This document shows positions 34,203-44,006 of a DNA stretch of 64,000 nt, one piece after another. A program made the translations under genes and the position numbers. Source of the DNA: Oligoflexales bacterium (GTDB lineage Bacteria; Bdellovibrionota_B; Oligoflexia; Oligoflexales; JALZUQ01); assembly GCA_023301465.1 (NCBI GenBank), contig JALZUQ010000008.1, positions 108,054 to 172,053 on the forward strand, read 5' to 3'. Under the pieces are notes generated by a model. That model saw nothing but the letters and a program-made list of their open reading frames with translations. It was not told the origin of the DNA and made no database searches. Numbering within the stretch: the stretch's first letter is position 1; each line of letters opens with the position of its first letter.

Positions 34203-36125
34203 TTAACCTTGAAGCTCTAACCATAAGTCTTCTAGTTTTGAAAGCTCACTGACATACTGATCTTTTTGAGCCATTAAATCAGCTAGCACTTGGTGATCAT
34301 TAGAGCGTGTTTTTTCAATTTTTTTATCTAGATCAACAATTTTAGATTCAAGAGATTTCATGTTTTTTTCTGTTCTTTTAATTTCTTTTTGTAAATTCTT
34401 AGCTGCAACCCTTTGTTCTTGGCGTTGAGTTTTTGACATGGATTTTTCAGTTGCTTGCACATCTTTAGTTTTACTAAATGATTTTTTCTCTTGCGTGATC
34501 TCTAAAACATTAGGAAAACTAGATAGTTTAGCTAACCTAATATAATCTTGAATATTTCCCTCAAAGATCTCAGCTCTTCCGTCAGGCAATACAGCCAAAA
34601 CATGAGTACAAATACTATCAATGAATGTACGATCATGGCTCACAAACAAAACGGAACCTTGGTAATCACTCAAAACCTTAATCAAAATATCACAACTCAT
34701 CATGTCTAAGTGATTTGTTGGTTCGTCGAGCACTAAAAAGTTTGCATTTTTTGCTAGTGCATTGGCAAGCCCTACACGGCTTGTTTCACCTCCAGATAAC
34801 ACCTTAACCGGCTTATGAACATCATCACCAGAAAACAACAACCCTCCTAATAAACTCCTTGCTTGAAGCTCGGTACAAGTGGGGTTTAAATCCATAATAT
34901 TCTCTATGACAGAGCGGCTCTTGTCTAAGGTCTCATGCTGATCTTGTGCGAAATAACTGATACTCACCTGATGCCCAGATTCAAACTGTCCTTCTATTGG
35001 CTTGAGTAACCCAGAGATGGTCTTTAAAAGAGTGGACTTACCAATTCCGTTAGCCCCAATCACAGCCACTTTGTGACCACGATCAATTTGAAAACTTAGG
35101 TTTTTGGTAAGCACCATGTCTGGGTAACCAATCGTTAGGTCCTCCACTTTCAAAGTGACTTTTCCTGACCTAGGTGGCTCAGCTAACGTAATTGCCATAT
35201 GTTGATGAGATTGTTCTAGATGGATTTCAGATTGTTGTTCCCCTAGTTTTTCAATCATCTTCACTCGACTTTGGGCTTGTTTTGCCTTGGTGCTCTTTGC
35301 CCCAAAACGATCAACAAATTTTTGCAGGTGTTTTTTTTGACTTTCAATTTGCTCAAACTGAGCTAATTGATGTTCTTGACGGATTTCTTTTTGCTCTAAG
35401 TATTGTTTGTAGTTTCCTACGTAAGAAAATAGTTTCCCATTCGAAAGCTCTAAAATCCTTGTAGGCAAACTGTTCAGCAAACTACGGTCATGAGACACCA
35501 ATAAAAGTGTTCCTGAAAATTTTTGCAGGTAGTTTTCAACCCAAACTAAACTCGGCAGGTCCAAGTGGTTAGTGGGTTCATCGAGAATCAAAAAATTGGG
35601 CTCATTCATGAATATTTTGGCAAGCTCAAGCCTCATACGCCAGCCACCTGAGAGTTCTATTGGGTTTTTCTCACGCATTTGCTCTGTAAAGCCAAGACCC
35701 TGCAAGATACTGTGTGCCTTTGATTCTTGATGATAACCGCCAAGCAACTTATACTTTGCCTCTACTGACACGTATTTTTCTGTCATCTTTTCGTCTTGCC
35801 CAAAATGAGGGTCTTCTAAAAAGCGATCCATTTGTTCTTTAAGAATATGCGTATCTTGATGTCCTGAAACACACTCTTCAATCACTGATGACATAGGGCT
35901 TGGGTTAGGTTCTTGAGGTAAAAAACAAATTCGGCACCTAGGAGGAGCTGTGATGTTTCCGTTATCAGCTTCAGTAGTTTCAGCAATGATATCTAAAAAT
36001 GTGGATTTGCCAGCACCGTTTATCCCAATGAGAGCAATCTTTTCATTTTCTGGAAACTGGAAATCGACACTGTCTAAGACTTGCTTGTCTCCAAATCTCT
36101 TACTAATTTTCTCAAGCTGTATCAT
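34203..36125 (-). CDS. ABC-F family ATPase (ribosome-associated type)
   Basis: Two ABC ATPase domains lie in one chain without membrane helices: first GINGAGKSTFLDI, ELSGGWRMRLELA and LILDEPTNHLDLPS; second GANGIGKSTLLKT, LSGGETSRVGLA and LVLDEPTNHLDMMS. The linker (YKQYLEQKEIRQEHQ onward) is the charged helical arm that enters the ribosomal E site in this family. A coiled C-terminal region rich in Lys/Glu (about 560-640) suggests YheS/Uup-like members. It probably acts in translation; antibiotic resistance is possible but unproven. Confidence 0.92.
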   Translation of the reverse strand: MIQLEKISKRFGDKQVLDSVDFQFPENEKIALIGINGAGKSTFLDIIAETTEADNGNITAPPRCRICFLPQEPNPSPMSSVIEECVSGHQDTHILKEQMDRFLEDPHFGQDEKMTEKYVSVEAKYKLLGGYHQESKAHSILQGLGFTEQMREKNPIELSGGWRMRLELAKIFMNEPNFLILDEPTNHLDLPSLVWVENYLQKFSGTLLLVSHDRSLLNSLPTRILELSNGKLFSYVGNYKQYLEQKEIRQEHQLAQFEQIESQKKHLQKFVDRFGAKSTKAKQAQSRVKMIEKLGEQQSEIHLEQSHQHMAITLAEPPRSGKVTLKVEDLTIGYPDMVLTKNLSFQIDRGHKVAVIGANGIGKSTLLKTISGLLKPIEGQFESGHQVSISYFAQDQHETLDKSRSVIENIMDLNPTCTELQARSLLGGLLFSGDDVHKPVKVLSGGETSRVGLANALAKNANFLVLDEPTNHLDMMSCDILIKVLSDYQGSVLFVSHDRTFIDSICTHVLAVLPDGRAEIFEGNIQDYIRLAKLSSFPNVLEITQEKKSFSKTKDVQATEKSMSKTQRQEQRVAAKNLQKEIKRTEKNMKSLESKIVDLDKKIEKTRSNDHQVLADLMAQKDQYVSELSKLEDLWLELQG

Positions 36126-36139
36126 GAAACCCTTCGCTA

Positions 36140-36175
36140 TAAAAAAACTCCCTCTTTACACCACGGCAAAGAGGG
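36140..36175 (-). terminator. Rho-independent terminator after the parvulin gene
   Basis: On the minus strand CCCTCTTT (36168-36175) pairs with AAAGAGGG (36150-36157) around a ten-base loop and is followed by AGTTTTTTT. It lies just past the stop of the parvulin gene and before the ABC-F gene. Confidence 0.88.
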
Positions 36176-36203
36176 AAATTATTTCATTGAAAAACAAAGT
36201 TAA

Positions 36204-37040
36204 TTAAAACTTAATCTTTTTAAAATTATCATCTAATAATTTAATTTTTGCATTTTTCTTCATACCTTCAATAATCTCTTTACGATACTTAGCCGTTAAA
36301 GATGCTTTTATCTTGTCTTTGTGAGAATCAAGGTTACTGGTACCTTTTTCAATTGTATCCGTTACTTTGATAATATGGAAACCAAACTGAGATTTTACGA
36401 GTTTTGGATGTACTTTCCCTTTTTTAGTTGCAAATGCAACGTCAGAAAATTCTTTGACCATGCGGCCTTTTGTAAAGAAATTTAAATCACCACCCGTTGA
36501 CTTTGAAGGACCTTCCGAATGTGTTGATGCTAGTTTAGCAAAATCTTTACCAGCTAATGCTTCTTTTAGGATTTTTTCGCCACGTTTTTTGGCTTCATCT
36601 ATTTGTTTTTTAGTAGCGGTTTTTTCGGTTTTAAAAAGAATATGGGAAGCTCTTACTTGATCTTCTTTAGTAGCATAAGAGGCCTTGTTTTTATTGAAAT
36701 CAGCCACGATTGCTTTGTCAGTTACTTTCTTTTTTACTGCTTGCTCTAAGTAGTAGCTTGCCATGACATCACGTTTTGTGCCTTCCATCATTTTGATGAA
36801 CTCAGGGCTTTTGTCTATTTTTTCTTTCATTGCTGTATCTGCAATCAGGTTTCTGACAACCATGTTTTCTACAACGCTTTTTTGTTGTTGAACATTTCCT
36901 TTGATAGCTGCACCGCGTTGACCTAAACGATCAACTACTTCTTTTAGTTCATTTGCAGTGACACTCTTGCCATTATAAGTTGCAAGGTTTAGTGCAGATA
37001 ATGGAGCTGATAAACATAATAATAAACACAATCTTTTCAT
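36204..37040 (-). CDS. Periplasmic peptidyl-prolyl isomerase (parvulin/SurA-like)
   Basis: It assists folding of exported proteins. The signal peptide MKRLCLLLCLSAPLSALN precedes a helical SurA-N-like region. A parvulin domain follows: ASHILFKTEKTA, KDFAKLASTHSEGPSKSTGGDLNFFTKGRMVKEF, and KSQFGFHIIKVTD. The ATG at 37040 is chosen (not 37067) because GGGA lies seven bases upstream and the signal peptide then starts correctly. A terminator follows. Confidence 0.92.
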   Translation of the reverse strand: MKRLCLLLCLSAPLSALNLATYNGKSVTANELKEVVDRLGQRGAAIKGNVQQQKSVVENMVVRNLIADTAMKEKIDKSPEFIKMMEGTKRDVMASYYLEQAVKKKVTDKAIVADFNKNKASYATKEDQVRASHILFKTEKTATKKQIDEAKKRGEKILKEALAGKDFAKLASTHSEGPSKSTGGDLNFFTKGRMVKEFSDVAFATKKGKVHPKLVKSQFGFHIIKVTDTIEKGTSNLDSHKDKIKASLTAKYRKEIIEGMKKNAKIKLLDDNFKKIKF

Positions 37041-37195
37041 CGTCATTCCCTTTTTTGGTAAACACATTATGATAACCAGTATTCTAACAATATTTTTCTA
37101 TGGAGAGAATGAGAGACAGACAAACTGACCTTTACATAAGCACAGAGACCTATTTTTTAGACAATGGATTTTCTACAGAGTTTGAAACCTTTGAA

Positions 37196-39694
37196 CTACC
37201 TGAATTCTACCGCCAACTCGTTTTTTAGAGCTGAAATAATAAAATCAAACTCTCGGTCAACTTCTTTATCTTTTAAGGTTTTATCACTGGACTGAAAAAC
37301 CAGTTCAAAAGTCATGCTCTTTTTGTCCTCAGGGATATTATCACCTTCATAGATATCAAATAGCCTCCAAGACTTCAGGTTTTTACGCTGTTTATAGCCT
37401 GTTAATACTTTTTCTACGTCACCACAAGGCACTGCTTTCTCAAGTAAAAAACCTAAGTCCCTACGAGATGGTGGAAATCCAGACACACGGTTTTTAGTAG
37501 CAACTCTTCCAGCAGACCCAAAAATACGTTGAACATCCAGTTCAAATACTAATGGTGCTTGTCCTTTGATATCAAAGCTGGCACACGTTGCAGGATGTAG
37601 CTCACCTATATAACCGATAACGGTACCAGCAGCCTTTATCAATGCAGATTTGCCCGGATGCAACCACTCAGTATCGGTAACACCTTCAATACTGACACTG
37701 GTGTGAATTCCTAGTGAGCTTAATACTTTAGAAATATCACTTTTTAGAGAGTAAAAGTCATGCTTCTGCTTAGATTGCCAATGGGCCATTTCTGTTGCAT
37801 CGACAATCCCCGCAATAGAAAGCCTCTCTAACGGGCGAGATTCAGATGTAGCTTTACTCGTAAATAATGTATTTGAGTCTTGATAAGCATCCCAATACGC
37901 CAACCCAATTTCTATAGGCTTCAAAAAGCAACGAGCTACTTCGAATAACTTAAAGTTACTTTGAGACAAGTTTTTATTTGCAAGAAATTTTGTGATCATA
38001 TTAACCATCAGTGTAGGTTGCAAAATATTGGTATCGTCACTGATTGGATTTTTTACTTTCAAATAATTTAATAGTACAGATTTCTCATTTACAAGTTTTT
38101 GAAGAGCAGCTTCACCAATAAATGAATAGGAAAAAACTTCATGAAATCCTGAGGAAGCAAATTGCGACCGTAGGTTTTCAGTGAACTTCACGAGAGGATT
38201 TTCAAAATTGGAACCAGACTTTGTTGCAAGAAACTTTGATGGAATGCTATTTAAGCCAAACATTCTTCCAAACTCTTCGACAATGTCTACTTCAATATTT
38301 AAATCATTACGCCAACTTGGAACCTCAACTAATAACCTATCATCGGCTTTATCAAGCGTATTAATCCCGAGTCTTGCAAGGTCATTTTCAACAGACTCTT
38401 GTCTTAAAAAGGGAATACCCAATACACTAGAAACAAAAGATGGCCTCACTGCAATTTTGATTTGTTTTGCTTTGACAGGGTAATGGTCAATAGGATGGCC
38501 ACAGACAGATGGTAATGGGTCGTTGTTTTCTGTAGCAACTTGAGCCAGAAGCTGAACAACACGTTTATTTGATTCCATGACGTTTTCAAGGTCAACACCT
38601 CTTTCAAAACGGTGACTGGAATCAGAGTGCAGTGCAAAGTGTTTAGATGCTTTACGAATAGACACAGGATCAAAACACGCAGCCTCAATCACAACTTCTA
38701 TCGTTTGATCGTCTACTTGAGTAGAAGAGCCGCCCATGACTCCTGCAAGAGCTACTGGTTTATCTGCGTTTGCAATTACCAGTTGACCATCTAAAAGCTT
38801 TCGATCTTCACCATCTAAGGTCTGGATTTGTTCGTCTTGCTTCGCCTGACGAACTGTTAATTTTGAGCCACTTAATTTTGAGCGGTCATAAGCATGGATA
38901 GGCTGTCCTCGCTCTAATAGAACATAGTTTGTAACATCAACCGCACTATTAATAGAACGAACACCACTTTTTTCTAAACGGTTTTTCATCCATATTGGTG
39001 TTTCACCAACTTTAATACCCTTTACGACAGACAGTGAAAATCTAGGACATAAATCAGCTACCTGATTATCTGCTTCAAATGCTGCTTGATAAGTCTCTAA
39101 ATGATCTAAACTAATCTTTGGAGACTTCAAAACCAGTTTCTTTTTTGCAACGATCTCTCTTGCAAGACCAATATAACTTAAACAATCACCTCTATTAGGT
39201 GTGATACTCAACTCAAAGACACTATCTTTTAAATGAAAGTGCTCAACAGTGTGCATACCAGGCTTTGGTGCATCCGTAAAAATAACAATATCACTATCAT
39301 CAGAACCGCGACCAATCTGTAGATCACTACAAAACATTCCTTGAGACACTACGCCTCGCATTTTGCCTTTTTTTATTTTGAGTTCGTGACAACCAATGTA
39401 ACTTCCATGCAAAGCAACAGCTGTGCAAACACCGGTTTTTGCTGATTTTGAATTGGTAACGATTTGAATGGGTTCGTCTTTACCAATATTTACCTGACAA
39501 ACAAATAGTTTATCTGCATCCGGGTGTTGTTCGACACTTTCAATTAAACAAGTCACCACATCACCTTTTGTGGGTGTACTTTGCTCAACCCCCTCTACCT
39601 CTAAACCTAGACCAGTCAATGTTTCTGAGATATCTGCATCTGAAAGTTTTTGAATATCAACATACTCTTGCAACCAACTTCTTAAGACTAACAT
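37196..39694 (-). CDS. pheT: Phenylalanyl-tRNA synthetase beta subunit
   Basis: It forms the tetrameric synthetase with PheS and edits mischarged tyrosine. An N-terminal tRNA-binding (EMAP-like) domain has VTCLIESVEQHPDADKLFVCQV. The B3/B4 region includes NYVLLERGQPIHAYD, and the C-terminal anticodon-binding domain ends with PPSRRDLGFLLE and EDKKSMTFELVFQS. Its 832 residues are full length. It overlaps pheS by 7 bases. Confidence 0.97.
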   Translation of the reverse strand: MLVLRSWLQEYVDIQKLSDADISETLTGLGLEVEGVEQSTPTKGDVVTCLIESVEQHPDADKLFVCQVNIGKDEPIQIVTNSKSAKTGVCTAVALHGSYIGCHELKIKKGKMRGVVSQGMFCSDLQIGRGSDDSDIVIFTDAPKPGMHTVEHFHLKDSVFELSITPNRGDCLSYIGLAREIVAKKKLVLKSPKISLDHLETYQAAFEADNQVADLCPRFSLSVVKGIKVGETPIWMKNRLEKSGVRSINSAVDVTNYVLLERGQPIHAYDRSKLSGSKLTVRQAKQDEQIQTLDGEDRKLLDGQLVIANADKPVALAGVMGGSSTQVDDQTIEVVIEAACFDPVSIRKASKHFALHSDSSHRFERGVDLENVMESNKRVVQLLAQVATENNDPLPSVCGHPIDHYPVKAKQIKIAVRPSFVSSVLGIPFLRQESVENDLARLGINTLDKADDRLLVEVPSWRNDLNIEVDIVEEFGRMFGLNSIPSKFLATKSGSNFENPLVKFTENLRSQFASSGFHEVFSYSFIGEAALQKLVNEKSVLLNYLKVKNPISDDTNILQPTLMVNMITKFLANKNLSQSNFKLFEVARCFLKPIEIGLAYWDAYQDSNTLFTSKATSESRPLERLSIAGIVDATEMAHWQSKQKHDFYSLKSDISKVLSSLGIHTSVSIEGVTDTEWLHPGKSALIKAAGTVIGYIGELHPATCASFDIKGQAPLVFELDVQRIFGSAGRVATKNRVSGFPPSRRDLGFLLEKAVPCGDVEKVLTGYKQRKNLKSWRLFDIYEGDNIPEDKKSMTFELVFQSSDKTLKDKEVDREFDFIISALKNELAVEFR

Positions 39695-40776
39695 GTGCGG
39701 TCCTTTGCAATATAGATTGGGAACTGGCTAAGATAGCTTTGAATTCCATCAAATAATAAACGTAAGTCATCCAAACCGTAGTAAAGCATCGCCATTCGGT
39801 CGAGACCAAACCCAAACGCAAAACCACTGTAGTGGTCTGTATTGTAATTAACGGTTGTAAAAATATTAGGATGAATCATTCCACACCCTCCGATTTCTAA
39901 CCAACCAGTCCCCTTACACACTCGACAACTAGTATCTTTGCCGGAACAAATCACACAAGACATATCTAATTCAGCACCGGGCTCTACAAAGGGGAAAAAA
40001 CTTGGGCGAAATCTGGTTTTTGCTTTATCGCCAAACAACGCTTTGATCCAATACTCAATGGTTCCTTTAAGGTGTGCAAACGAGATTCCCTCATCCACCA
40101 CAAAACCCTCAATTTGATGAAACATCGGTGTATGGGTTGGGTCATTATCTACTCGGTATGTTCTTCCCGGAGCAATGATACGTAGCGGTGGTGGCTCATT
40201 TAACATCGTGTGAATCTGCACATTTGAAGTGTGAGTTCTCAAATACCAGTGTTCGTCATCTACGGTGTTTTCTACGTAGAAAGTGTCTTGCATATCACGA
40301 GCTGGGTGATCGGCAGGAATATTCAGTGCTGAAAAATTATAAAAATCAAAATCAACCTCTGGCCCCTCTCCTACCACAAACCCCATTTGTCTAAAGATTT
40401 CTAAACATTTATTTTTCAGTAGAGATACAGGATGCAAAGAACCGTTCAGACTTGGAGTATCAAGAGTAATATCAATTTTTTCATGCTGAACTTTTTGATT
40501 TATCTCTGCGAGCTTTGCGTCTTTTTTGAAGTCTTCAATATGTTTTGTCACATGTTGACGTAAATCATTAATCAATTTCCCTGCTTCTGGTTTTTGTTCA
40601 CCAGAAACATCTTTGAGAGAACTCATCAAGCTACTAAAATGACCTTTTTTTCCCAAAAATTGGATTCTCATTTCATCTACAGCATGAACATCTATATTTG
40701 CTTTTAAGTTGTTTAAAGAAGATTCGAAGACTGTTTTAACTTCGTCAATTTTTTTTTGAATGGTTTCAAGACTCAT
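39688..40776 (-). CDS. pheS: Phenylalanyl-tRNA synthetase alpha subunit
   Basis: It holds the aminoacylation active site. The N-terminal coiled coil (residues 1-90) precedes the class II core: DFYNFSALNIPADHPARDMQDTFY (motif 2 region), RTHTSNVQIH and FAFGFGLDRMAMLYYGLDDLRLL (motif 3). A four-cysteine insertion, CVICSGKDTSCRVCKGTGW, is a zinc-knuckle variant seen in some PheS proteins. The gene overlaps aspC by 11 bases and pheT by 7. Confidence 0.97.
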   Translation of the reverse strand: MSLETIQKKIDEVKTVFESSLNNLKANIDVHAVDEMRIQFLGKKGHFSSLMSSLKDVSGEQKPEAGKLINDLRQHVTKHIEDFKKDAKLAEINQKVQHEKIDITLDTPSLNGSLHPVSLLKNKCLEIFRQMGFVVGEGPEVDFDFYNFSALNIPADHPARDMQDTFYVENTVDDEHWYLRTHTSNVQIHTMLNEPPPLRIIAPGRTYRVDNDPTHTPMFHQIEGFVVDEGISFAHLKGTIEYWIKALFGDKAKTRFRPSFFPFVEPGAELDMSCVICSGKDTSCRVCKGTGWLEIGGCGMIHPNIFTTVNYNTDHYSGFAFGFGLDRMAMLYYGLDDLRLLFDGIQSYLSQFPIYIAKDRTC

Positions 40777-41929
40777 AAGACTCTAATGCTTCCTTTAGTT
40801 TTTGGATACCTGACTTTAATGTTTGTGTGTCAACTGCGTAGCTTATTCTCAAAAATCCGGGAGTTCCAAATGCTTCTCCGGGAACTGCCGCAACGTAGAA
40901 ATTTTCTAGAAGATAATTACTAAACGCAAAAGAATCGCTGGTGACTTTTGAGATATCTACAAATAGATAAAAAGCCCCTTTGGGTTCAATAAACCCAGCA
41001 CCTGGAATCTCAGACACCAACTGCATCGCAAGCTTACGTCTTTCATTCAGAGTATTCATATGCTCAGACATAAGGCTTGGACCGGCGTCTAATGCCTTGA
41101 TAGCCGCTGCTTCTATGAACGGAGGAATACACGTTGAAGAATGACTTTGTAGTTTTTTGATGAGACTAATAATACTTGTTGGACCAGCAGCATACCCTAC
41201 TCTCCAACCAGTCATGGCGTACCCTTTTGATAAGCCATTGATAAGAACACAGCGTTCTTTTATTTCTGGCCTTAGGTTAAGAACCGATACATGTTTCTGA
41301 TCAAAAACCATTCTTTCATAAATTTCATCAGAGATAACCCAAAGGTCATGCTTTTGTGCAATCTCAATCAAACCTAACAATGTAGTCTCACTGTAGGTAA
41401 CACCTGATGGATTATTCGGTGAAGAAAACACAATGACTTTTGTATTTGATGTTATCTTGGTTTTTATTTCTTCAAGGTCCGGCTGCCCGTCTTTTTGCAT
41501 TCCCACCATCACAGGCGTTCCGTGTGCAGCTGCAACTTGATCTTTATAACTCACCCAAAATGGGTTTGGGATGATGACTTCTTCGCCGGGATTTAAGAGA
41601 GACAAAAACGTGTGAAACAAAATCTCTTTTGCTCCCATCCCCACTACAACTTCATTCGCTTCGAAGTCCATTTGGTTTTCGTTTTTAAGTTTTTGAGTAA
41701 TCGCCGTACGAAGAGGCAAAGAACCACCGGCTGGGCCGTATTTTGTTTTGCCTGCTTTCAACGCAGCGATCGCTTCGTCGATAATAGATGAATGGGTTCC
41801 AAAATCTGGCTCACCAACACCAAAGTTAATAATATCCTTGCCGGAGGCCTTCATGGATTTTGCTTTTGTGTTGAGTGCGAGTGTTGGAGATGCTTTTAGT
41901 TGTTGGATCAGGTTCGATACAGATGGCAT
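40766..41929 (-). CDS. aspC: Class I aminotransferase (aspartate/aromatic type)
   Basis: This PLP enzyme has the lysine motif GLSKGYAMTGWRVGYAAGP, the SSPNNPSGVTY phosphate/substrate block, and the C-terminal RISYAV with the carboxylate-binding Arg. The length of 387 residues and the start (NTKAKSMKASGKDIINFGVGEPDF) point to the AspC/AspB-Ib subfamily, which can also use aromatic amino acids. It heads the pheST operon, following a structured RNA whose 3' end is 20 bases before the ATG. Coupling with PheRS suggests a link to phenylalanine supply, which is inference. Confidence 0.9.
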   Translation of the reverse strand: MPSVSNLIQQLKASPTLALNTKAKSMKASGKDIINFGVGEPDFGTHSSIIDEAIAALKAGKTKYGPAGGSLPLRTAITQKLKNENQMDFEANEVVVGMGAKEILFHTFLSLLNPGEEVIIPNPFWVSYKDQVAAAHGTPVMVGMQKDGQPDLEEIKTKITSNTKVIVFSSPNNPSGVTYSETTLLGLIEIAQKHDLWVISDEIYERMVFDQKHVSVLNLRPEIKERCVLINGLSKGYAMTGWRVGYAAGPTSIISLIKKLQSHSSTCIPPFIEAAAIKALDAGPSLMSEHMNTLNERRKLAMQLVSEIPGAGFIEPKGAFYLFVDISKVTSDSFAFSNYLLENFYVAAVPGEAFGTPGFLRISYAVDTQTLKSGIQKLKEALESYES

Positions 41930-41946
41930 GGTGTTTAAGGCTCACG

Positions 41947-42138
41947 AAAATAAAAAAATGGTACCCTGCTGGTGGTTGATCGGCATCGGAACCCACCTCA
42001 ATAGGTGGGTGTCTATTCTTTAGCTTTAGGCTTCCCTCTAGCGTTTAAAACGGAGGGCCTGCACACCACAAAAGGAGCTGACTCCCTCTTTATGTTCATT
42101 GGTTCCTGCGTCTTCTAAACCACCAGCAAGCTACCACC
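41947..42138 (-). ncRNA. ssrS: Structured RNA of about 190 nt, probably 6S RNA
   Basis: On the minus strand, GCTGGTGGTT near the 5' end pairs perfectly with AACCACCAGC near the 3' end, extended by TGGTA/TACCA after an internal loop and followed by seven T residues (41952-41958). Inside, GGAACC can pair with GGTTCC, and AGGC/GCCT plus CCTC/GAGG form a terminal hairpin. A single rod closed at both ends, with a large central bubble and a T-run, fits 6S RNA, which binds RNA polymerase. Length also matches. I cannot run a covariance search; a leader of the aspC-pheST operon is the alternative. Confidence 0.55.
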
Positions 42139-42143
42139 ATATT

Positions 42144-42152
42144 ATTATAACA
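42144..42152 (-). promoter_or_regulatory. Extended -10 promoter for the structured RNA
   Basis: Read on the minus strand, TGTTATAAT is a perfect extended -10 element (TGnTATAAT). The predicted start near 42138 coincides with the 5' edge of the closing stem. No clear -35 box is seen, as often with extended -10 promoters. Confidence 0.6.
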
Positions 42153-42271
42153 TAGACCAAACTATTTCCAGTCGAACCCCAAAAAAAAAATTCAGCCTGA
42201 TTTGCCGCTTTTCTTTGCCACATGTGGTGAAAATATGTATATTTCGACAGCATTTACAGGGATGTACAAGG

Positions 42272-43126
42272 ATGGAAAATCATACACCTCAGCTGATGGT
42301 AGTGGGTCTGCCAATTGGTAACCCAGGCGACCTAACCCCAAGGGCCAGACTCATTCTTGAGTCTTCAGACTTGATTCTTTGCGAAGACACCAGAAAATTT
42401 AAAGACCTTGCTGGAAGGTGGAACTTAAACTTCAGGGGCACCCTCAAAAGCTATTACGATCAAACCGAAAAACTAAAAGCCCCCATGATTGTGGATTCCA
42501 TCCTGAAAGAAGGAATCAAAGCTGCACTTGTTTGTGACGCTGGCACACCGGGCATCAACGATCCAGGCTGCATGCTCGTTGCAGAAGCTCACCACAAGAA
42601 CCTAGCCGTCACCCCGATTTCTGGTGCGAGTGCACTCAGTTGTTTTATTTCTATTTGTGGATTGCCGAGTCATGGCTTTGCATTCAAAGGGTTCTTTCCG
42701 AGAAAAACCGGAAAGAAACTAGATTCACTCATCAAAGACATTCAATTCACAGATATGACATATGTTTTTTTTGAATCCCCTCGCCGAATCCAAGCGACTC
42801 TACAGAGCTTAACGAAGCACTTGCCTCATGCAAGGGTTTGCGTAGCAAAAGAGCTCACAAAAACATACGAAACCATTTGGAGTGGAACATGTGAAGAAAC
42901 GTGCCAAAAGATACAAAAAATTAAAGAGATAAAAGGTGAATTTGTCTTTGGAATCTATGGGTTTGAATCTGTAAAAGATGAACACAGCTTCATATTAAAA
43001 CAAGATGAACTTGATAGTATTTTATTTCTTTTGCAGGGCAAAGACATGAGCACTGGTGACCGAGCGAAACTAGCAAAAAAATTAGGATTTAAAAAACAAG
43101 ATATTTATAAAGCTGAGGAACAGTAA
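42272..43126 (+). CDS. rsmI: 16S rRNA 2'-O-ribose C1402 methyltransferase
   Basis: It methylates C1402 in the decoding centre using SAM. The family signature is PQLMVVGLPIGNPGDLTPRA, with CEDTR, VCDAGTPGINDPG and YFES-type FFESPRRI following. An open frame from 42215 adds 19 residues with no conservation; ATG at 42272 (MENHTPQ) after ACAAGG is preferred. The stop overlaps the start of the YheU gene (TAATG). Confidence 0.95.
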   Translation: MENHTPQLMVVGLPIGNPGDLTPRARLILESSDLILCEDTRKFKDLAGRWNLNFRGTLKSYYDQTEKLKAPMIVDSILKEGIKAALVCDAGTPGINDPGCMLVAEAHHKNLAVTPISGASALSCFISICGLPSHGFAFKGFFPRKTGKKLDSLIKDIQFTDMTYVFFESPRRIQATLQSLTKHLPHARVCVAKELTKTYETIWSGTCEETCQKIQKIKEIKGEFVFGIYGFESVKDEHSFILKQDELDSILFLLQGKDMSTGDRAKLAKKLGFKKQDIYKAEEQ

Positions 43127-43362
43127 TGGAAATCCCTTTTGAAAAGCTCCAAGCAGAAACACTCAATAAAATCATCAAAGAGTTTATATACAGAGAAGGC
43201 ACCGACTACGGTGTTGTAGAACATCACTTAGATACAAAAATCAAACAAGTTAAAAACCAATTAAAATCAAAAAAATGTTTGATTCTATATGACCAAGAAA
43301 GTGAAAGCGTGAATATTGTTACGAGAGATGAGTATCAACGTTTTCTCAACTCACCCTCTTAA
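43126..43362 (+). CDS. yheU: YheU-family protein (UPF0270)
   Basis: The 78 residues match YheU: IPFEKLQAETLNKIIKEF, then REGTDYGVVEHHLDTKIKQV, and SVNIVTRDEY near the end. The molecular role is not established. It starts within the stop codon of rsmI, so the two are coupled. Confidence 0.9.
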   Translation: MEIPFEKLQAETLNKIIKEFIYREGTDYGVVEHHLDTKIKQVKNQLKSKKCLILYDQESESVNIVTRDEYQRFLNSPS

Positions 43363-43439
43363 ACAAATCACAATAAAAAGCGTTTGCATTGACTCAATTG
43401 AGAAAACACAAACGCAGTACTATTTATATGATTCATTTT

Positions 43440-44006
43440 TTAGAAAAAATTTGTTGGCACCGAGGGTCCACCAAAAACATCATCCCTTGCAGGAGCCCAC
43501 TCGCAATTGCATGGGCAGTATATGTAAACTTGATCAGCACCCACACCATCCACGCCACTATGATTCGCAATAGTCACCGAAGCATTCCTAAAAAAATGTA
43601 TGTCACAAACATTTAAACTTGGGTCCACAAGGTATGGGCCTAAGTTTACCGCTAAAGAAGCATCTGCTTCAAAGCCAATAGTTCTTGTCATTTGTTGTGC
43701 CCGCTCAAAACACTTATTACAGTCTTGAAAGACTTGCTCACCTGTTTCGGTCGTCGTGTCAGCTTCAATCACTGATTGGTTTGAACTTGACCCAGAAGAG
43801 TTTATGGGGTCGTTAGAGTTTGACGTTAAACCTCCAGTGCTAGTGGTTGGGTTTTCATCATTATTATTAGCATTCAAAGAGGGTGCAGTACTAGAATCAG
43901 CAGCTGGATGAGTTGCTCCAGAACCTACTAGCTTTGTTTTATTACATCCGATGAGTACCATGATAGCTACCAGTGGTAACATCCATAGCTTAGATAATTT
44001 GATCAT
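43440..44006 (-). CDS. Lipoprotein with Ser/Thr/Asn-rich linker and Cys-rich end
   Basis: The signal MIKLSKLWMLPLVAIMVLIGC ends in a lipobox (LIGC). Residues 30-90 form a low-complexity linker of Ser, Thr, Asn and Gly. The C-terminal 95 residues hold six cysteines (CNKC, VCDI, YCPCNC), which suggests a small disulfide- or metal-bound domain. No family is recognised. It probably projects from the outer membrane. Confidence 0.7.
   Translation of the reverse strand: MIKLSKLWMLPLVAIMVLIGCNKTKLVGSGATHPAADSSTAPSLNANNNDENPTTSTGGLTSNSNDPINSSGSSSNQSVIEADTTTETGEQVFQDCNKCFERAQQMTRTIGFEADASLAVNLGPYLVDPSLNVCDIHFFRNASVTIANHSGVDGVGADQVYIYCPCNCEWAPARDDVFGGPSVPTNFF

Noticed and set aside
41947..42138. SRP RNA, tmRNA or RNase P RNA
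   Set aside because: The conserved GGAA-loop block of SRP RNA, the tRNA-like ends of tmRNA and the GAGGAAAGTC block of RNase P are not present, and the size does not fit the latter two.
41930..42160. T-box or attenuator controlling pheST
   Set aside because: No T-box sequence block or Phe-rich leader peptide is seen, and the structure is a closed rod with its own promoter and T-run, better suited to 6S RNA.
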